A stretch of DNA of 64,000 nt from Enterobacter chuandaensis (GCF_003594915.1 NZ_QZCS01000004.1:310001-374000); one strand, 5' to 3'. Positions 35,390 to 45,405 are shown, numbered from the stretch's first letter. Made by a program: numbers and translations. Notes: generated from the letters alone by a model not told the origin.

Positions 35390-36376
35390 ATGAAAGAACG
35401 TGATATCAAAACAGGTGAAAAAGTATTAGTGCTTGGTGCAGGACAATTGGGCGCTGCCGTTCTGGACTATCTGGTTCCTGCAGTCACGCAGCGCGATGGC
35501 GCTGTCTCCGTTATCGTATCGCCAGGCTCCTGGGACAGCCGGGGTAAGCTTCAGTCTGAAATTCATCAAAAACTGGCTGATGCAGGAGCAGAATTCATCG
35601 CGGTCGATGTCGCCGACAGTTCCACTGAAACGTTAAAAACCCACTTTCTGGATTTTGATACCGTGATCAACTGCATGGGGTTTGTTGCCGGAGCAGGTAC
35701 ACAGATCAAAATTACCCGCGCGGTACTGGAAGCCGGTGTAAGCCGCTATTTCCCATGGCAGTTCGGCGTGAATTACGATGTGGTCGGCAAAGGAAGCGGC
35801 CAGCCCGTCTGGGACGAGCAGTATGATGTCAGGACGCTGTTGCGGGAACAGGACGCGACGGAATGGGTGATTGTTTCAACCGGTATGTTTACCAGCTTTC
35901 TCTTCGAACCGGCATTTGATGTGGTGAATTTATCCGAAAAAACCATTAATGCGCTCGGAGGATGGGACACACAAGTTACCGTGACAACACCTGCGGATAT
36001 TGGCCGACTCACCACCGAAATTTATTTGCATCAGCCGCGGATCGTAAATGAAGTGATATTTGTCGCAGGTGAAACGACATCATACGGAAAACTGGCAGAA
36101 ACCGTAGAACGCGTGACAAATCAAACCTTCACCAAAGATGTATTGACCCTACCCGCGCTACTGGATGCACTGCATTTAAATCCGGATGACCAGATGCTTC
36201 GCTATCGGGCGGCCTTCGCCCGAGGAGACGGGATGTGGTGGCCGATGAGTAATACCTGGAATGTACAGAAGAATATACCGACTCAAGGTATTGAATCATG
36301 GCTTAAAAACGTTATGTCGCCCTGCGTTTATCCCGACCCGGTGGCGCGCCAAACATGCGGGCATATTCGCGGGTAA
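35390..36376 (+). CDS. NmrA/isoflavone-reductase-like NAD(P)-binding protein
   Basis: 328 residues. Rossmann fold with GAGQLGAAVLDYL near residue 16 and an atypical SDR active site; VINCMGFVAGAG and SRYFPWQFGVNYD are typical of the phenylcoumaran benzylic ether/isoflavone reductase class (PF05368/PF13460). Probably reduces a small aromatic or acts as a redox sensor; substrate unknown. It is divergent from the LysR gene, its likely regulator. The last ~20 codons overlap the 3' end of the opposing AraC-type gene by 65 bases, so its C-terminus may be extended relative to relatives. Confidence 0.82.
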   Translation: MKERDIKTGEKVLVLGAGQLGAAVLDYLVPAVTQRDGAVSVIVSPGSWDSRGKLQSEIHQKLADAGAEFIAVDVADSSTETLKTHFLDFDTVINCMGFVAGAGTQIKITRAVLEAGVSRYFPWQFGVNYDVVGKGSGQPVWDEQYDVRTLLREQDATEWVIVSTGMFTSFLFEPAFDVVNLSEKTINALGGWDTQVTVTTPADIGRLTTEIYLHQPRIVNEVIFVAGETTSYGKLAETVERVTNQTFTKDVLTLPALLDALHLNPDDQMLRYRAAFARGDGMWWPMSNTWNVQKNIPTQGIESWLKNVMSPCVYPDPVARQTCGHIRG

Positions 36377-37181
36377 ACTGCGAAACACTGGCATAACCGA
36401 CCGTATACGCCGCCTGCGCGATCTTTGTGCCATCGACATGCATCAGGCGGCGGGCATGGATAAGGCGGAGTTGTTTCTGGAATTGCAGGGGGGAAATCGT
36501 GGTTATAGCGCGGAAATGCTGATGGAATACGGACACGCTCATGCCCGCCACGCCAGCAAGCTCCTCAACGCTTATCGTACGTGTAAACTCCTTACGCAAC
36601 ATTGCGACCACGCGGCTAATCCGCCCTGAGTGGCTATCCGCCGCCCCCAGGGCGCGAATAGCAGGACCATGGACACTGCGAAGCAACCAGTAATGCAGCT
36701 CTCGCCGTAGCCCATCCCCAAGAACCGCCATCGCCTCCGGTTGTTCAAACAACCTTGCCAGCCGGTAAGCCGCATCCGTCACGTCAGCATTCATTGGCTC
36801 AACCCCAACGCAAGGGGCTCCCCCCTGCTTCGCTGGTACAGCATCCTGCAACTCACGCAGGATGGCGATATCCAGTTCCAACACCAGTGAATAGTAGGGA
36901 TGGCGAAGGCTGGCCTGGGTAATCTGACTGAGGGTCGGCACATCAGCGGCAATGACCATCGCCTCTCCGGGGCCATATTCAAAACTTTCCGTCCCCGTAG
37001 CGACGCGTTTGCGGCCCTGTAAAAGCATCGCCATCAGCGGTCTGTTGATCGCCGCCTGCAATTCGCCAGGATGCAAAGCCCGGATAATCGTCAACCCTGG
37101 AACCGGCGTTACGGCAACCCCGCTACGGTCGACGTGAGCATCGGCATACCGGCGGCAAAGATCGAACAGGAGATCGCGCAT
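36312..37181 (-). CDS. AraC-family regulator (AraC_N type)
   Basis: 289 residues from the ATG at 37181 (GAAAGAG just upstream); an open frame extends 70 codons further but lacks family sequence. N-terminal AraC_N domain (PLMAMLLQGRKRVATGTESF, YGPGEAMVIAADVPT) and two C-terminal helix-turn-helix units (SVEELAGVAGMSVSVFHQHF; IAQAAYTVGYASVSQFTREY). Divergent from the SDR gene with 157 bases between, so probably its regulator. The 3' end overlaps the convergent reductase gene by 65 bases. Confidence 0.87.
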   Translation of the reverse strand: MRDLLFDLCRRYADAHVDRSGVAVTPVPGLTIIRALHPGELQAAINRPLMAMLLQGRKRVATGTESFEYGPGEAMVIAADVPTLSQITQASLRHPYYSLVLELDIAILRELQDAVPAKQGGAPCVGVEPMNADVTDAAYRLARLFEQPEAMAVLGDGLRRELHYWLLRSVHGPAIRALGAADSHSGRISRVVAMLRKEFTRTISVEELAGVAGMSVSVFHQHFRAITTISPLQFQKQLRLIHARRLMHVDGTKIAQAAYTVGYASVSQFTREYARMFGAPPGRDKRRAT

Positions 37182-37338
37182 AGACACTCTTTCAGGCAAG
37201 TTTTTAAGCCATAGTATGCTGCCATTCTCTTCAGAACAAACCATGAAAAGAGAAACAGGCAAAAGATAACCAGAATCAGGCAATGTGGATGAGTGCCCTT
37301 CTCCTACTGTAAAAGCTCCACCAAACAGAGGATACACC

Positions 37339-38094
37339 ATGAGTAAAATTGCACTTATCACCGGCGCCAATCGTGGTCTCGGCCGTAACACCGCCCTCTC
37401 TATCGCGCGTCAGGGTGGTGATATTATCGTCGCTTACAGAGGAAATACCCACCAGGCTGAAGCGGTAGTCGCGGAAATCCGCACCCTTGGTCGCAAGGCG
37501 ATCGCGCTTCAACTGGATATGGCGCAGACGACGAGTTTTCCGGCATTTGCCAAAACGCTACGTCAACAACTCGCCGAAGTCTGGCAGCGCGACACCTTCG
37601 ACCACCTGATAAATAACGCAGGTCATGGCGAGTTTGCCGGGGTGGCCGAGACCACCGAAGCGCAGTTCGACGGGCTGTTCAATGTCCATGTCAAAGGGGT
37701 ATTTTTCCTGGTCCAGAGCCTTTTACCTCTGCTGGCGGACAGCGGGCGCATCATTAACTTCTCGTCCGGCCTGACCCGGGTATCGTACCCTGGGTTCTCC
37801 GCTTACGCGGCGGCAAAAGCGGCTGTGGAAATGCTCAGCGTTTATCTGGCACGCGAGTTGGGCCCGCGCGGCATCACCGTCAATACCATCGCGCCAGGCG
37901 CCATTGAAACCGATTTTGGCGGCGGCCTTGTTCGCGACAACGCTGATGTCAACGCGCAGTTTGCCGCGATGACTGCGCTCGGGCGGGTCGGCGTTCCCGA
38001 CGATATCGGACCGATGGTCGCCAGCCTGCTGCGTGATGATAACCGCTGGGTAACCGCACAGCGCATTGAAGTGTCGGGCGGGCAAACCATCTGA
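37339..38094 (+). CDS. Short-chain dehydrogenase/reductase
   Basis: 251 residues from the ATG at 37339 (GAGGA 8 bases upstream). Classical SDR: cofactor motif TGANRGLG, NNAGHGEF, catalytic Ser in NFSSGLTRVS, Y-x-x-x-K in YAAAKAA, and the PGAIETDF turn. The Arg/Arg-poor start of the second strand (VAYRGN) suggests NADPH. Substrate unknown. Divergent from the AraC-type gene. Confidence 0.9.
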   Translation: MSKIALITGANRGLGRNTALSIARQGGDIIVAYRGNTHQAEAVVAEIRTLGRKAIALQLDMAQTTSFPAFAKTLRQQLAEVWQRDTFDHLINNAGHGEFAGVAETTEAQFDGLFNVHVKGVFFLVQSLLPLLADSGRIINFSSGLTRVSYPGFSAYAAAKAAVEMLSVYLARELGPRGITVNTIAPGAIETDFGGGLVRDNADVNAQFAAMTALGRVGVPDDIGPMVASLLRDDNRWVTAQRIEVSGGQTI

Positions 38095-38149
38095 ATACGC
38101 AAAAAATACCGTCAGAAAAATGATGCTTTCTGCTGTAGCGGGTGATGAT

Positions 38150-38185
38150 CAGAAAAGAGGAACTGGCGCCGCAAGCCGCGCCAGT
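38150..38185 (-). terminator. Terminator of mppA
   Basis: ACTGGCG/CGCCAGT stem with a GC-rich loop and a T-rich tail on the minus strand, 7 bases after the mppA stop. Confidence 0.7.
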
Positions 38186-38191
38186 ACTTGA

Positions 38192-39808
38192 TTAGTGCTT
38201 TTCAATATACATCGTCCGGCTATACGCCACGTCTTCCGGGTTATTGATCGGGTAGCCTTTCACCCAGGGCTTAATCAGGCGACCGTTGGTGTACTGATAA
38301 ATTGGCGCGATGGGCGCCTTCTCCATCAGGATTTTCTCCGCCATGTTGTAGTCCGCATTGCGCGCCTTCGCCGTCGTTTCCAGCGTCGCCTGCTGGATGA
38401 TCTTATCGTAGGCAGGGTCGTTAAAGCGGGAGATATTGCCGCTGTGGGTGGAAGTCAGCAATGACAGGAACGTTGATGGCTCGTTGTAATCACCCACCCA
38501 TGACGCGCGGATCACATCAAAGTTGCCGGTGTTACGGCTATCAATGTAGGTTTTCCACTCCTGGTTTTGCAGTTTGACATCCACACCGAGATTTTTCTTC
38601 CACATGGAGGCCACCGCGATCGCGATTTTCTGGTGGTTTTCCGAGGTGTTATACAGCAGGTTCAGCTTCAGCGGACGCTGAGGACCGTAGCCTGCGGCCT
38701 GCAGCAAGGTTTTTGCCTGAGCGTTCAGCTCCTGCTGCGACATCTGCTCAAATGGCGAGGCGTCCGGGGTGAACCCTGCCGTCACGTCAGGAGTGAAGTG
38801 CCAGGCGGGCTTCTCTCCCGTCCCTAACACCTTTTCCGCCATGATACGACGGTCGATGCTCATACTCAGCGCCAGACGAACCCGTGCATCCGCCGTCGGG
38901 CCTTTTTGGGTGTTAAAGGCATAGTAATATGTTCCCAGCTGAGGCGGCGTATAAACCTGTCCCGGAATGTCCTTCAGGAGCTTCTGATACATGTTTTTTG
39001 GGAACGATTCGGTAATATCAATATCCCCTGCCAGGTAGCGTTTGGTGGCCGACGATTCCTGATTAATCGGCACGAAGGTCACTTTTTGCAGCACCGTTTT
39101 GGCATTGTCCCAGTAGTGCGTATTGGGCACCACAACCAGTTTTTCATTGACCACGCGATCCTTCAGAACGTAAGCGCCGTTCCCCACTAACGCGCCCGGT
39201 CGTGTCCACTCTTTCCCGCTTTCGACGTTGGCTTTTTGCACCGGATAAAAGGCAAAGTTAGCCGTCAGGTTGCTGAACCACGGCAGCGGTTTGTCCAGCT
39301 GAACGCGTAACGTTCTGGCATCTACGGCGGTTACCCCCAGCGTATCGGGCGCGGCTTTACCATCAATAATGGCTTGTGCGTTGTGGATGCCCGCCAGTGC
39401 CGCAAACCAGGCAAACGGCGAAGTGATCTTCGGATCAACCAGACGCTGCCAGCTGTAGACAAAATCCTCGGCGGTGACGGGCGTACCGTCAGACCATTTC
39501 GCGTCGTCGCGCAGGCTAAACGTCCAGATTCGGTTATCGTTGCTCTGCCAGCGCGTCGCCACGCCCGGCGTCAGCTCACCTTTCTCATTCTGATTAACCA
39601 GGCCTTCAAAGAGATCGCGAATCACCTGAATCTCTGGCAGCCCCACGGCTTTCGCCGGATCCAGCGACGCGGGCTCATCTTTAATGTGTCTGACCAGCTC
39701 CTGCTTTTGCGCCAGCGCCGTGCCCTGCGGCACATCGGCAGCGTAGGAAAGTGAAGTAAGTCCGCACAGGCACAATGCGGCAAAAAGACGCGAAACAGGA
39801 TGCTTCAT
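38192..39808 (-). CDS. mppA: Periplasmic murein tripeptide-binding protein MppA
   Basis: 538 residues. SBP family 5 protein that binds L-Ala-gamma-D-Glu-meso-Dap and passes it to the Opp permease for wall recycling. Signal peptide with cleavage after SLSYAA (about residue 23). Family signature WSDGTPVTAEDFVYSWQRLV, with DPAKAVGLPEIQVIRDLFEG near the mature start. Close to OppA, but the neighbourhood (mpaA and ycjG, which degrade the same peptide) supports MppA. Confidence 0.93.
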   Translation of the reverse strand: MKHPVSRLFAALCLCGLTSLSYAADVPQGTALAQKQELVRHIKDEPASLDPAKAVGLPEIQVIRDLFEGLVNQNEKGELTPGVATRWQSNDNRIWTFSLRDDAKWSDGTPVTAEDFVYSWQRLVDPKITSPFAWFAALAGIHNAQAIIDGKAAPDTLGVTAVDARTLRVQLDKPLPWFSNLTANFAFYPVQKANVESGKEWTRPGALVGNGAYVLKDRVVNEKLVVVPNTHYWDNAKTVLQKVTFVPINQESSATKRYLAGDIDITESFPKNMYQKLLKDIPGQVYTPPQLGTYYYAFNTQKGPTADARVRLALSMSIDRRIMAEKVLGTGEKPAWHFTPDVTAGFTPDASPFEQMSQQELNAQAKTLLQAAGYGPQRPLKLNLLYNTSENHQKIAIAVASMWKKNLGVDVKLQNQEWKTYIDSRNTGNFDVIRASWVGDYNEPSTFLSLLTSTHSGNISRFNDPAYDKIIQQATLETTAKARNADYNMAEKILMEKAPIAPIYQYTNGRLIKPWVKGYPINNPEDVAYSRTMYIEKH

Positions 39809-39993
39809 AAGATCCCCTCTAAAGAATTCAGGTAACAGGCAGTTGCGTAATTATTTGTTTCGACAAAAAGAAATGCAAATAACTTACGCCTGAATAGTGA
39901 TTTAAGGCAATTCTCAGCCGTTACGGAAACTATTTGATTAACCGCGGGTTTTGCACAACACTGCCAGTAGTGACTTCTTTATCAGGATTTCGT

Positions 39994-40707
39994 ATGGCAA
40001 CCACCCGACCGAGAGCGGAACGCGGCGCCTTTCCGCCGGGCGCTGAGCAATATGGCCGTTCATTTTTAGGCGCATCGCTGATCTGGTTTCCCGCCCCCGA
40101 CGCAGACCGCGAAAGCGGCTTGATTCTTGCCGGCACGCACGGGGATGAGAACTCCTCCATCGTGACGCTTTCCTGCGCGCTGCGGACGCTGACGCCTTCA
40201 TTGCGACGTCATCACGTGATTCTGGCGGTTAACCCGGACGGCTGTCAGCTTGGGCTTCGCGCCAATGCGAGAGGCGTTGACTTAAACCGTAATTTCCCGG
40301 CAGCAAACTGGCGCGCCGGGGAAACGGTGTACCGCTGGAACAGCTCCGCCGAGGAGCGTGATGTGGTGCTGTTGACGGGAGACAAACCGGGCTCAGAGCC
40401 GGAAACGCAGGCGTTGTGCCAGCTTATACATAAGATCCACCCGGCATGGGTGGTATCCTTCCACGATCCGCTGGCCTGCATTGAAGATCCGCGCCACTCT
40501 GAGCTAGGGGCATGGCTGGCAGACGCGTTCGCCCTGCCCCTCGTCACCAGCGTGGGCTATGAAACGCCGGGATCGTTCGGAAGCTGGTGCGCCGATTTGA
40601 GCCTGCCCTGCATTACCGCTGAATTCCCGCCGATCTCCTCCGACGAGGCCAGCGAAAAATACTTAAAAGCCATGGTTGAGCTTTTGCGCTGGCAGCCTCA
40701 GAGATGA
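39994..40707 (+). CDS. mpaA: Murein tripeptide amidase A
   Basis: 237 residues from the ATG at 39994 (start MATTRPRAERGAFPPG as in relatives). M14-type zinc carboxypeptidase that removes meso-Dap from the murein tripeptide. Zinc ligands: His and Glu in LAGTHGDENSS and His in VVSFHDPLACIEDP; LNRNFPAANW binds the substrate carboxylate; Glu in TAEFPPISSDEA is catalytic. Cytosolic. Its product L-Ala-D-Glu is the substrate of the convergent ycjG product; the 3' ends overlap by 10 bases. Confidence 0.94.
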   Translation: MATTRPRAERGAFPPGAEQYGRSFLGASLIWFPAPDADRESGLILAGTHGDENSSIVTLSCALRTLTPSLRRHHVILAVNPDGCQLGLRANARGVDLNRNFPAANWRAGETVYRWNSSAEERDVVLLTGDKPGSEPETQALCQLIHKIHPAWVVSFHDPLACIEDPRHSELGAWLADAFALPLVTSVGYETPGSFGSWCADLSLPCITAEFPPISSDEASEKYLKAMVELLRWQPQR

Positions 40708-41663
40708 AGCACGCCGCTGGTAAAACTGAGTGCTGGCGACACGTCAACCGCCAGCCATGTCGGACCATCCAGATCGGCGAAACTGACCTGATTCACCAGC
40801 GGCAGCGCCGCGCCGATCGCCCGGGAGGTACAGAGCATACAGCCCAGCATCAGTGAAAAACCCTGCGCCCGGGCTTCTTCCGCCAGGGCCAGCGCCTCTG
40901 TCAGCCCGCCGGTCTTGTCGAGCTTAATATTAATCATCTCGTAGCGGCCCTGCAGCTCGCTTAAACTCTCGCGTGTGTGGCAGCTTTCATCCGCACAGAT
41001 GGGCAACGGATGGATAAAATTCTTCAGCGCCGCGTCATCCTTCGCGGGCAAAGGCTGTTCCAGCATGGCCACGCCCAGGTCAGCCAGCAGCTGACAGCGC
41101 GCGGCCAGCCCTTCGGGATGCCATGACTCGTTGGCATCAACAATCAGCGTGGCTGCGGGAACCGCCGAGCGAATGGCGACCATCCGCTCGCTGATCAGAC
41201 GATCGTCGAGTTTTACCTTCAGAAGCCGGGCCCCGGCGTCATAGAGCGCTTTCGCACTGGCTGCCATTTGGTCCGGCTCGCCAATCACCACCGTTTGCGC
41301 CGTAACGATCGCCTCCGGCAGAGCCACACCTAACAGCGACGTCAGCGATTGCTGCTGTTTAGCGGCCTCCAGGCTCCAGAGCGCGCAGTCGATGGCGTTA
41401 CGCGCCGCCCCGGCGGGTAACCGCTGCTGCAATGCCTCACGCGTGAGCCCTGTTTGCAGGTCTGGCACCAGCGTCATGATATGCGCCATCACCGACGCAA
41501 TGCTTTCCCCATAGCGCGGGTAAGGCGTGCATTCCCCGACACCTTTAAAACCGTCCTCTTCAATTTCAACCACCACCACGCTGGCTTCACTTCGGCTGCC
41601 GCGGGAGATCACAAACGGGGTATGCAATGGCCAGGCTTCTTCATAGACCTTAACGCTTCTCAT
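40698..41663 (-). CDS. ycjG: L-Ala-D/L-Glu epimerase
   Basis: 321 residues from the second ATG (MRSVKVYEEAW, as in E. coli). Enolase-superfamily, muconate-lactonising-enzyme subgroup. Catalytic Lys in LLKVKLDD (K-x-K), metal ligands in LIVDANESW, EQPLP and CADESCH, second Lys in NIKLDKTGGL. Converts L-Ala-D-Glu from murein recycling to L-Ala-L-Glu for peptidase D. Convergent with mpaA. Confidence 0.94.
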   Translation of the reverse strand: MRSVKVYEEAWPLHTPFVISRGSRSEASVVVVEIEEDGFKGVGECTPYPRYGESIASVMAHIMTLVPDLQTGLTREALQQRLPAGAARNAIDCALWSLEAAKQQQSLTSLLGVALPEAIVTAQTVVIGEPDQMAASAKALYDAGARLLKVKLDDRLISERMVAIRSAVPAATLIVDANESWHPEGLAARCQLLADLGVAMLEQPLPAKDDAALKNFIHPLPICADESCHTRESLSELQGRYEMINIKLDKTGGLTEALALAEEARAQGFSLMLGCMLCTSRAIGAALPLVNQVSFADLDGPTWLAVDVSPALSFTSGVLHL

Positions 41664-41771
41664 CACTGACTCCTTGCGGCCCGGTAAGGCGAAAAAATTT
41701 GGTTTGCCGTGTTATCTGCTGATGACATACACTAGCCCCGACGTTAACTATATGTAAACAGGAAGATATCT

Positions 41772-42278
41772 ATGTCACAACTCGTTCATTTCCAGGGCAA
41801 CCCGGTTGCTGTTGCAGGTTCCATTCCGCAGGCTGGCAGCAAAGCGCAGGCTTTTACTCTGGTGGCTAAAGATCTGTCTGACGTCACACTGGCTCAGTTT
41901 GCGGGTAAACGCAAAGTGCTGAACATTTTCCCAAGCATTGATACCGGCGTTTGCGCCGCATCCGTGCGTAAGTTCAACCAGCTGGCCACTGAAATGGACA
42001 ACACCGTTGTGCTGTGCATTTCTGCTGACCTGCCGTTCGCCCAGTCTCGCTTCTGCGGCGCTGAAGGCCTGAGCAACGTTATCACCCTCTCCACCCTGCG
42101 CAGCCCGGATTTCCTCGAAAACTACGGCGTCAGCATCGCCGAAGGCCCACTGAAAGGTCTGGCAGCACGCGCTGTACTGGTTCTTGATGAAAACGACACC
42201 GTTGTATTCAGCGAACTGGTTAATGAAATCACTACCGAGCCGGATTACACCACCGCGCTGGAAACGCTGAAAGCATAA
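41772..42278 (+). CDS. tpx: Lipid hydroperoxide peroxidase (thiol peroxidase)
   Basis: 168 residues, the length of E. coli Tpx. Atypical 2-Cys peroxiredoxin that reduces alkyl and lipid hydroperoxides with thioredoxin. Peroxidatic Cys61 in [16 protein letters not shown] and resolving Cys95 in [10 protein letters not shown] are at the canonical positions. AGGAAG precedes the ATG; a terminator follows. Confidence 0.97.
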   Translation: MSQLVHFQGNPVAVAGSIPQAGSKAQAFTLVAKDLSDVTLAQFAGKRKVLNIFPSIDTGVCAASVRKFNQLATEMDNTVVLCISADLPFAQSRFCGAEGLSNVITLSTLRSPDFLENYGVSIAEGPLKGLAARAVLVLDENDTVVFSELVNEITTEPDYTTALETLKA

Positions 42279-42312
42279 TCATTACTTAGCATTGTATACC
42301 GCTTTTTCAAAA

Positions 42313-42334
42313 CCTCGCCATGGCGGGGTTTTTT
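42313..42334 (+). terminator. Rho-independent terminator of tpx
   Basis: cctcgcca/tggcgggg stem followed by six T, 35 bases after the stop. Confidence 0.85.
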
Positions 42335-42552
42335 ATTACCTTCTTGCTGAATCGTTAAATCATTAATGGGTATTTCTCACAGTTTTTATGCAAGATACAT
42401 TTATAAATTCAGAAAATTAGCGATCTAATTCGCAACAAATTCGTTAAAACTTCGTATATTCGCCCACAGTGAGACATATCACATTTCTTTTTCGCCAAAA
42501 CATTAGATTTGCTTACGAAAGAAAATAATCGTTTCAGCAAAAAGGGATAAAT

Positions 42553-43761
42553 ATGAAAACAAAACTGGCTTTAACGCTCCTTGCGGTACTGGTTTCTGGT
42601 CATGCCTCGGCAAAAACCTGGGTGCTGACCAGCGCTGAAAGCAGTGTGGAAAAAGGAAACTGGAAGATTTCCAGCGATGAGCTGAAAATTAACGACAGGA
42701 CGTTCAGCATTGAGCAAAAAGTGCTGCACGGCGGAAAGCAGGAAGGCAGTAAAGTTATCGTCATTAGCAGCAAAAACGGCCTGACAATCACCTTAAGCCC
42801 GTCGCGCGGGATGAACCTTCTGCAAGTGGAAGGGTTTGGCACCAGGCTGGGGTGGAATTCGCCTGTTAAAGAGGTCGTCAACCCGGCATATATCAATCTT
42901 GAAAGTCGAAACGGACTCGGCTGGCTGGAAGGTTTCAACGAGATGATGGTCCGCTGTGGCTACGAATGGACGGGGCACCCGGTTACCGCTGACGGCCAGA
43001 TGTATACCCTGCACGGCAAGGCGGGGAATACGCCGGCATCCCAGGTAGAGGTGGACGTTGCAGATGCCGCCCCGCATGAAATTCGTATTCGCGGACTCAT
43101 CAAAGAGAGCACGTTCAAAAAAGCGGATCTGCAAACCATGACCGAACTGCGTTACGTTCCAGGAACCAACCAGTTCAGCCTGCATGACGTTCTGACAAAC
43201 CATGCCGATTACCCTCATGATTACCAAATCATCTATCACAGCAACTTTGGCACGCCAATCCTCGAAGAAGGCGCGCGCTTCCTTGCCCCGGCGGCAAGCG
43301 TAAGCCCGTTTAACGACTACGCGAAAGCAGGCGTTAACGACTGGCAAACCTATGCGGGGCCGACAAAAGGCTTTGATGAGATGGTCTTTAACATCAAACC
43401 GCTCGCGGACACCAACCACGAAACTCTCGCGGCGGTGGTGAACAAAGCCGGTGATAAAGGCGCGTCAATTCAGTTTGATACCCGCCAGCTGCCCGTGCTG
43501 ACCTTGTGGAAAAACACCGATACACCAAAACAGGGGTATGTGACGGGGATTGAGCCAGGCACCAGCTATGCCTACCCCGTCACGATTGAACGTGAGCAAA
43601 AGCGCGTTAAACAGCTTCAGCCCGGTGCCAGCGCTCAGTTTGATCTGACCTATACCCTGCTTCACAGTCCGCAGCAGGTAAAAGAGGTGGAAAGCAGGAT
43701 TGCGGCCATTCAGGGAGAGGCCAAAACCGAGATTGTTACCACGCCGCTGGCAAAGGAATAA
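42553..43761 (+). CDS. Periplasmic DUF4432 (aldose-1-epimerase-like) protein
   Basis: 402 residues. Signal peptide MKTKLALTLLAVLVSGHASA cleaved before KTW. The mature part has the galactose-mutarotase-like beta sandwich of DUF4432: SPSRGMNLLQVEGFGTRLGW, MMVRCGYEWTGHP, YTLHGKAGNTP and YHSNFGTPILEEGARFLAP, with conserved His and Glu typical of the fold. Likely binds or epimerises a sugar in the periplasm; substrate unknown. Preceded by 274 bases of AT-rich DNA, followed by a bidirectional terminator. Confidence 0.85.
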   Translation: MKTKLALTLLAVLVSGHASAKTWVLTSAESSVEKGNWKISSDELKINDRTFSIEQKVLHGGKQEGSKVIVISSKNGLTITLSPSRGMNLLQVEGFGTRLGWNSPVKEVVNPAYINLESRNGLGWLEGFNEMMVRCGYEWTGHPVTADGQMYTLHGKAGNTPASQVEVDVADAAPHEIRIRGLIKESTFKKADLQTMTELRYVPGTNQFSLHDVLTNHADYPHDYQIIYHSNFGTPILEEGARFLAPAASVSPFNDYAKAGVNDWQTYAGPTKGFDEMVFNIKPLADTNHETLAAVVNKAGDKGASIQFDTRQLPVLTLWKNTDTPKQGYVTGIEPGTSYAYPVTIEREQKRVKQLQPGASAQFDLTYTLLHSPQQVKEVESRIAAIQGEAKTEIVTTPLAKE

Positions 43762-43770
43762 GCGTAAAAA

Positions 43771-43797
43771 AAGCCTCTTTACAGAGGCTTTTTGTTA
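43771..43797. terminator. Bidirectional terminator between DUF4432 gene and tyrR
   Basis: aagcctctttacagaggctt hairpin with seven A on one side and five T on the other; overlaps the tyrR stop codon. Confidence 0.88.
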
Positions 43798-45336
43798 TTC
43801 ATCACCCTTCTTCTGATTCAGACCATATTCACGCAGCTTGTTCGCAATCGCCGTATGCGAGACGCCAAGGCGTTTTGCCAGTTTGCGCGTACTTGGGTAG
43901 TTGCGATAAAGCTGCGTCAGCACTGAACGTTCGAAGCGGCTGGTGATCTCATCCAGCGAGCCTTCCATCGCCTCTTCGCCGACCGATACCGTTCCCGCGT
44001 CGTAATCCGGCAACAGAATGTCCTGCGGACGCAGTTCATAGCCTTCCAGCTGCGTCAGCGCACGATAAACGGCGTTTTTAAGCTGACGAATGTTGCCCGG
44101 CCAGCCGTAGCGCATCAGAACCGTGCCGAGATCCGCTGAGAGCTTCGGACGTGGAACGCCCTGCTCGTCGGCAAAGCGGGCCACAAACAGCTCTGTTAAC
44201 GGCATGATATCCTGCGGGCAGTCGCGCAGCGGTGGAATATTCAGCGTCAGGACGTTGAGACGGTAGTAGAGATCTTCGCGGAAAATCCCCTTTTGCACCA
44301 GCTCCACCAGGTTTTTCTGGGTGGCGCAAATGACGCGCACGTCCACATGCACTTCGTGATCTTCACCGACGCGGCGGAAGGTGCCGTCGTTCAGGAAACG
44401 CAGCAGTTTGGCCTGCATACGCGGCGACATTTCGCCGATCTCGTCCAGCAGTACGGAGCCGCCGTTGGCCTGCTCGAAGAACCCTTTTTTACCCTCCGGC
44501 GCGTGCCCAAACAGCTCGCTTTCGACGGCATCTTCCGGAATAGAGGCGCAGTTAAGCGCCAGATACGGTTTTGCCGCACGCGGGCTTGCCAGATGCACAG
44601 CGTGGGCCAGCAAATCTTTCCCGGTGCCGGTACCGCCGGTTATCAGCAGCGGCGCGGTCAGACTGGCGAGCTTGCGCGCCTGGTCAACCACGTGGCGCAT
44701 TTTCGGGCTGACGGCAATAATCTGGCTGAATGCGCCAACGTCCTGGCTGGAGAGGTTTTGCAGCTGGCGCCCCATACGTAACGTCGAGCGCAGCATGATC
44801 ACCGAACCTGTCAGTACACGGGTATTTCCTTCCCCTTTCAGATAGACCGGGGTGATCTCCATCAGGAAATTTTGTCCGTTTATCACCACATGCTCGCTGT
44901 GCGTGTTCTGTGGGTTGCTGTCCAGCCAGCGCTGGAAATTAAAACCCGGGATCAGCTGCGCGGCGTGGTGGTTGCTGAGCTTCTCCTGACTCTGCGCGAA
45001 AAGCTGACAGCTCGCGTGGTTGACGCGCTCAACTTTGCTTTTCAGATCAAGGGAGAGGAATGGCTCAGGCATCGCTTCCAGCAGTGCGCTCAGGGCCAGA
45101 TGCTCACGCTCGGATGGCATCCAGGGAATGGTGCGTACATCCGTAACGCCAGCGATACGGCGGATTTCCGCCATCAGGCTGCTGAAGGTATTAAATTCAA
45201 TTTCGGCAAAATTGAGGTAAATTCGCCCGACAGGATCGATCTCAATGCCACGTAAATCAATGCTACGTAAAACAAGAAGATCGAGTAACTCGCGGGTCAG
45301 ACCGAGACGGTCTTCACAGAAGACTTCAAGACGCAT
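43795..45336 (-). CDS. tyrR: Transcriptional regulator TyrR
   Basis: 513 residues. Controls aromatic amino acid synthesis and transport with Tyr, Phe or Trp as cofactors. N-terminal ACT domain (MRLEVFCEDRLGLTRELLDL), PAS domain, an AAA+ domain with GGTGTGKDLLAHA and a C-terminal Fis-like HTH (TRKLAKRLGVSHTAIANKL). As in other TyrR proteins the GAFTGA loop is replaced (GHAPEGKKGFFEQA), so it acts with sigma-70 rather than sigma-54. A TyrR box upstream indicates autoregulation. Confidence 0.97.
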   Translation of the reverse strand: MRLEVFCEDRLGLTRELLDLLVLRSIDLRGIEIDPVGRIYLNFAEIEFNTFSSLMAEIRRIAGVTDVRTIPWMPSEREHLALSALLEAMPEPFLSLDLKSKVERVNHASCQLFAQSQEKLSNHHAAQLIPGFNFQRWLDSNPQNTHSEHVVINGQNFLMEITPVYLKGEGNTRVLTGSVIMLRSTLRMGRQLQNLSSQDVGAFSQIIAVSPKMRHVVDQARKLASLTAPLLITGGTGTGKDLLAHAVHLASPRAAKPYLALNCASIPEDAVESELFGHAPEGKKGFFEQANGGSVLLDEIGEMSPRMQAKLLRFLNDGTFRRVGEDHEVHVDVRVICATQKNLVELVQKGIFREDLYYRLNVLTLNIPPLRDCPQDIMPLTELFVARFADEQGVPRPKLSADLGTVLMRYGWPGNIRQLKNAVYRALTQLEGYELRPQDILLPDYDAGTVSVGEEAMEGSLDEITSRFERSVLTQLYRNYPSTRKLAKRLGVSHTAIANKLREYGLNQKKGDE

Positions 45337-45405
45337 GGGAAATTCACCGTTTTAAGCCAATAACGTTAAAATGATATGTCAGATCACGGTGAACCGGAAG
45401 ATGGC

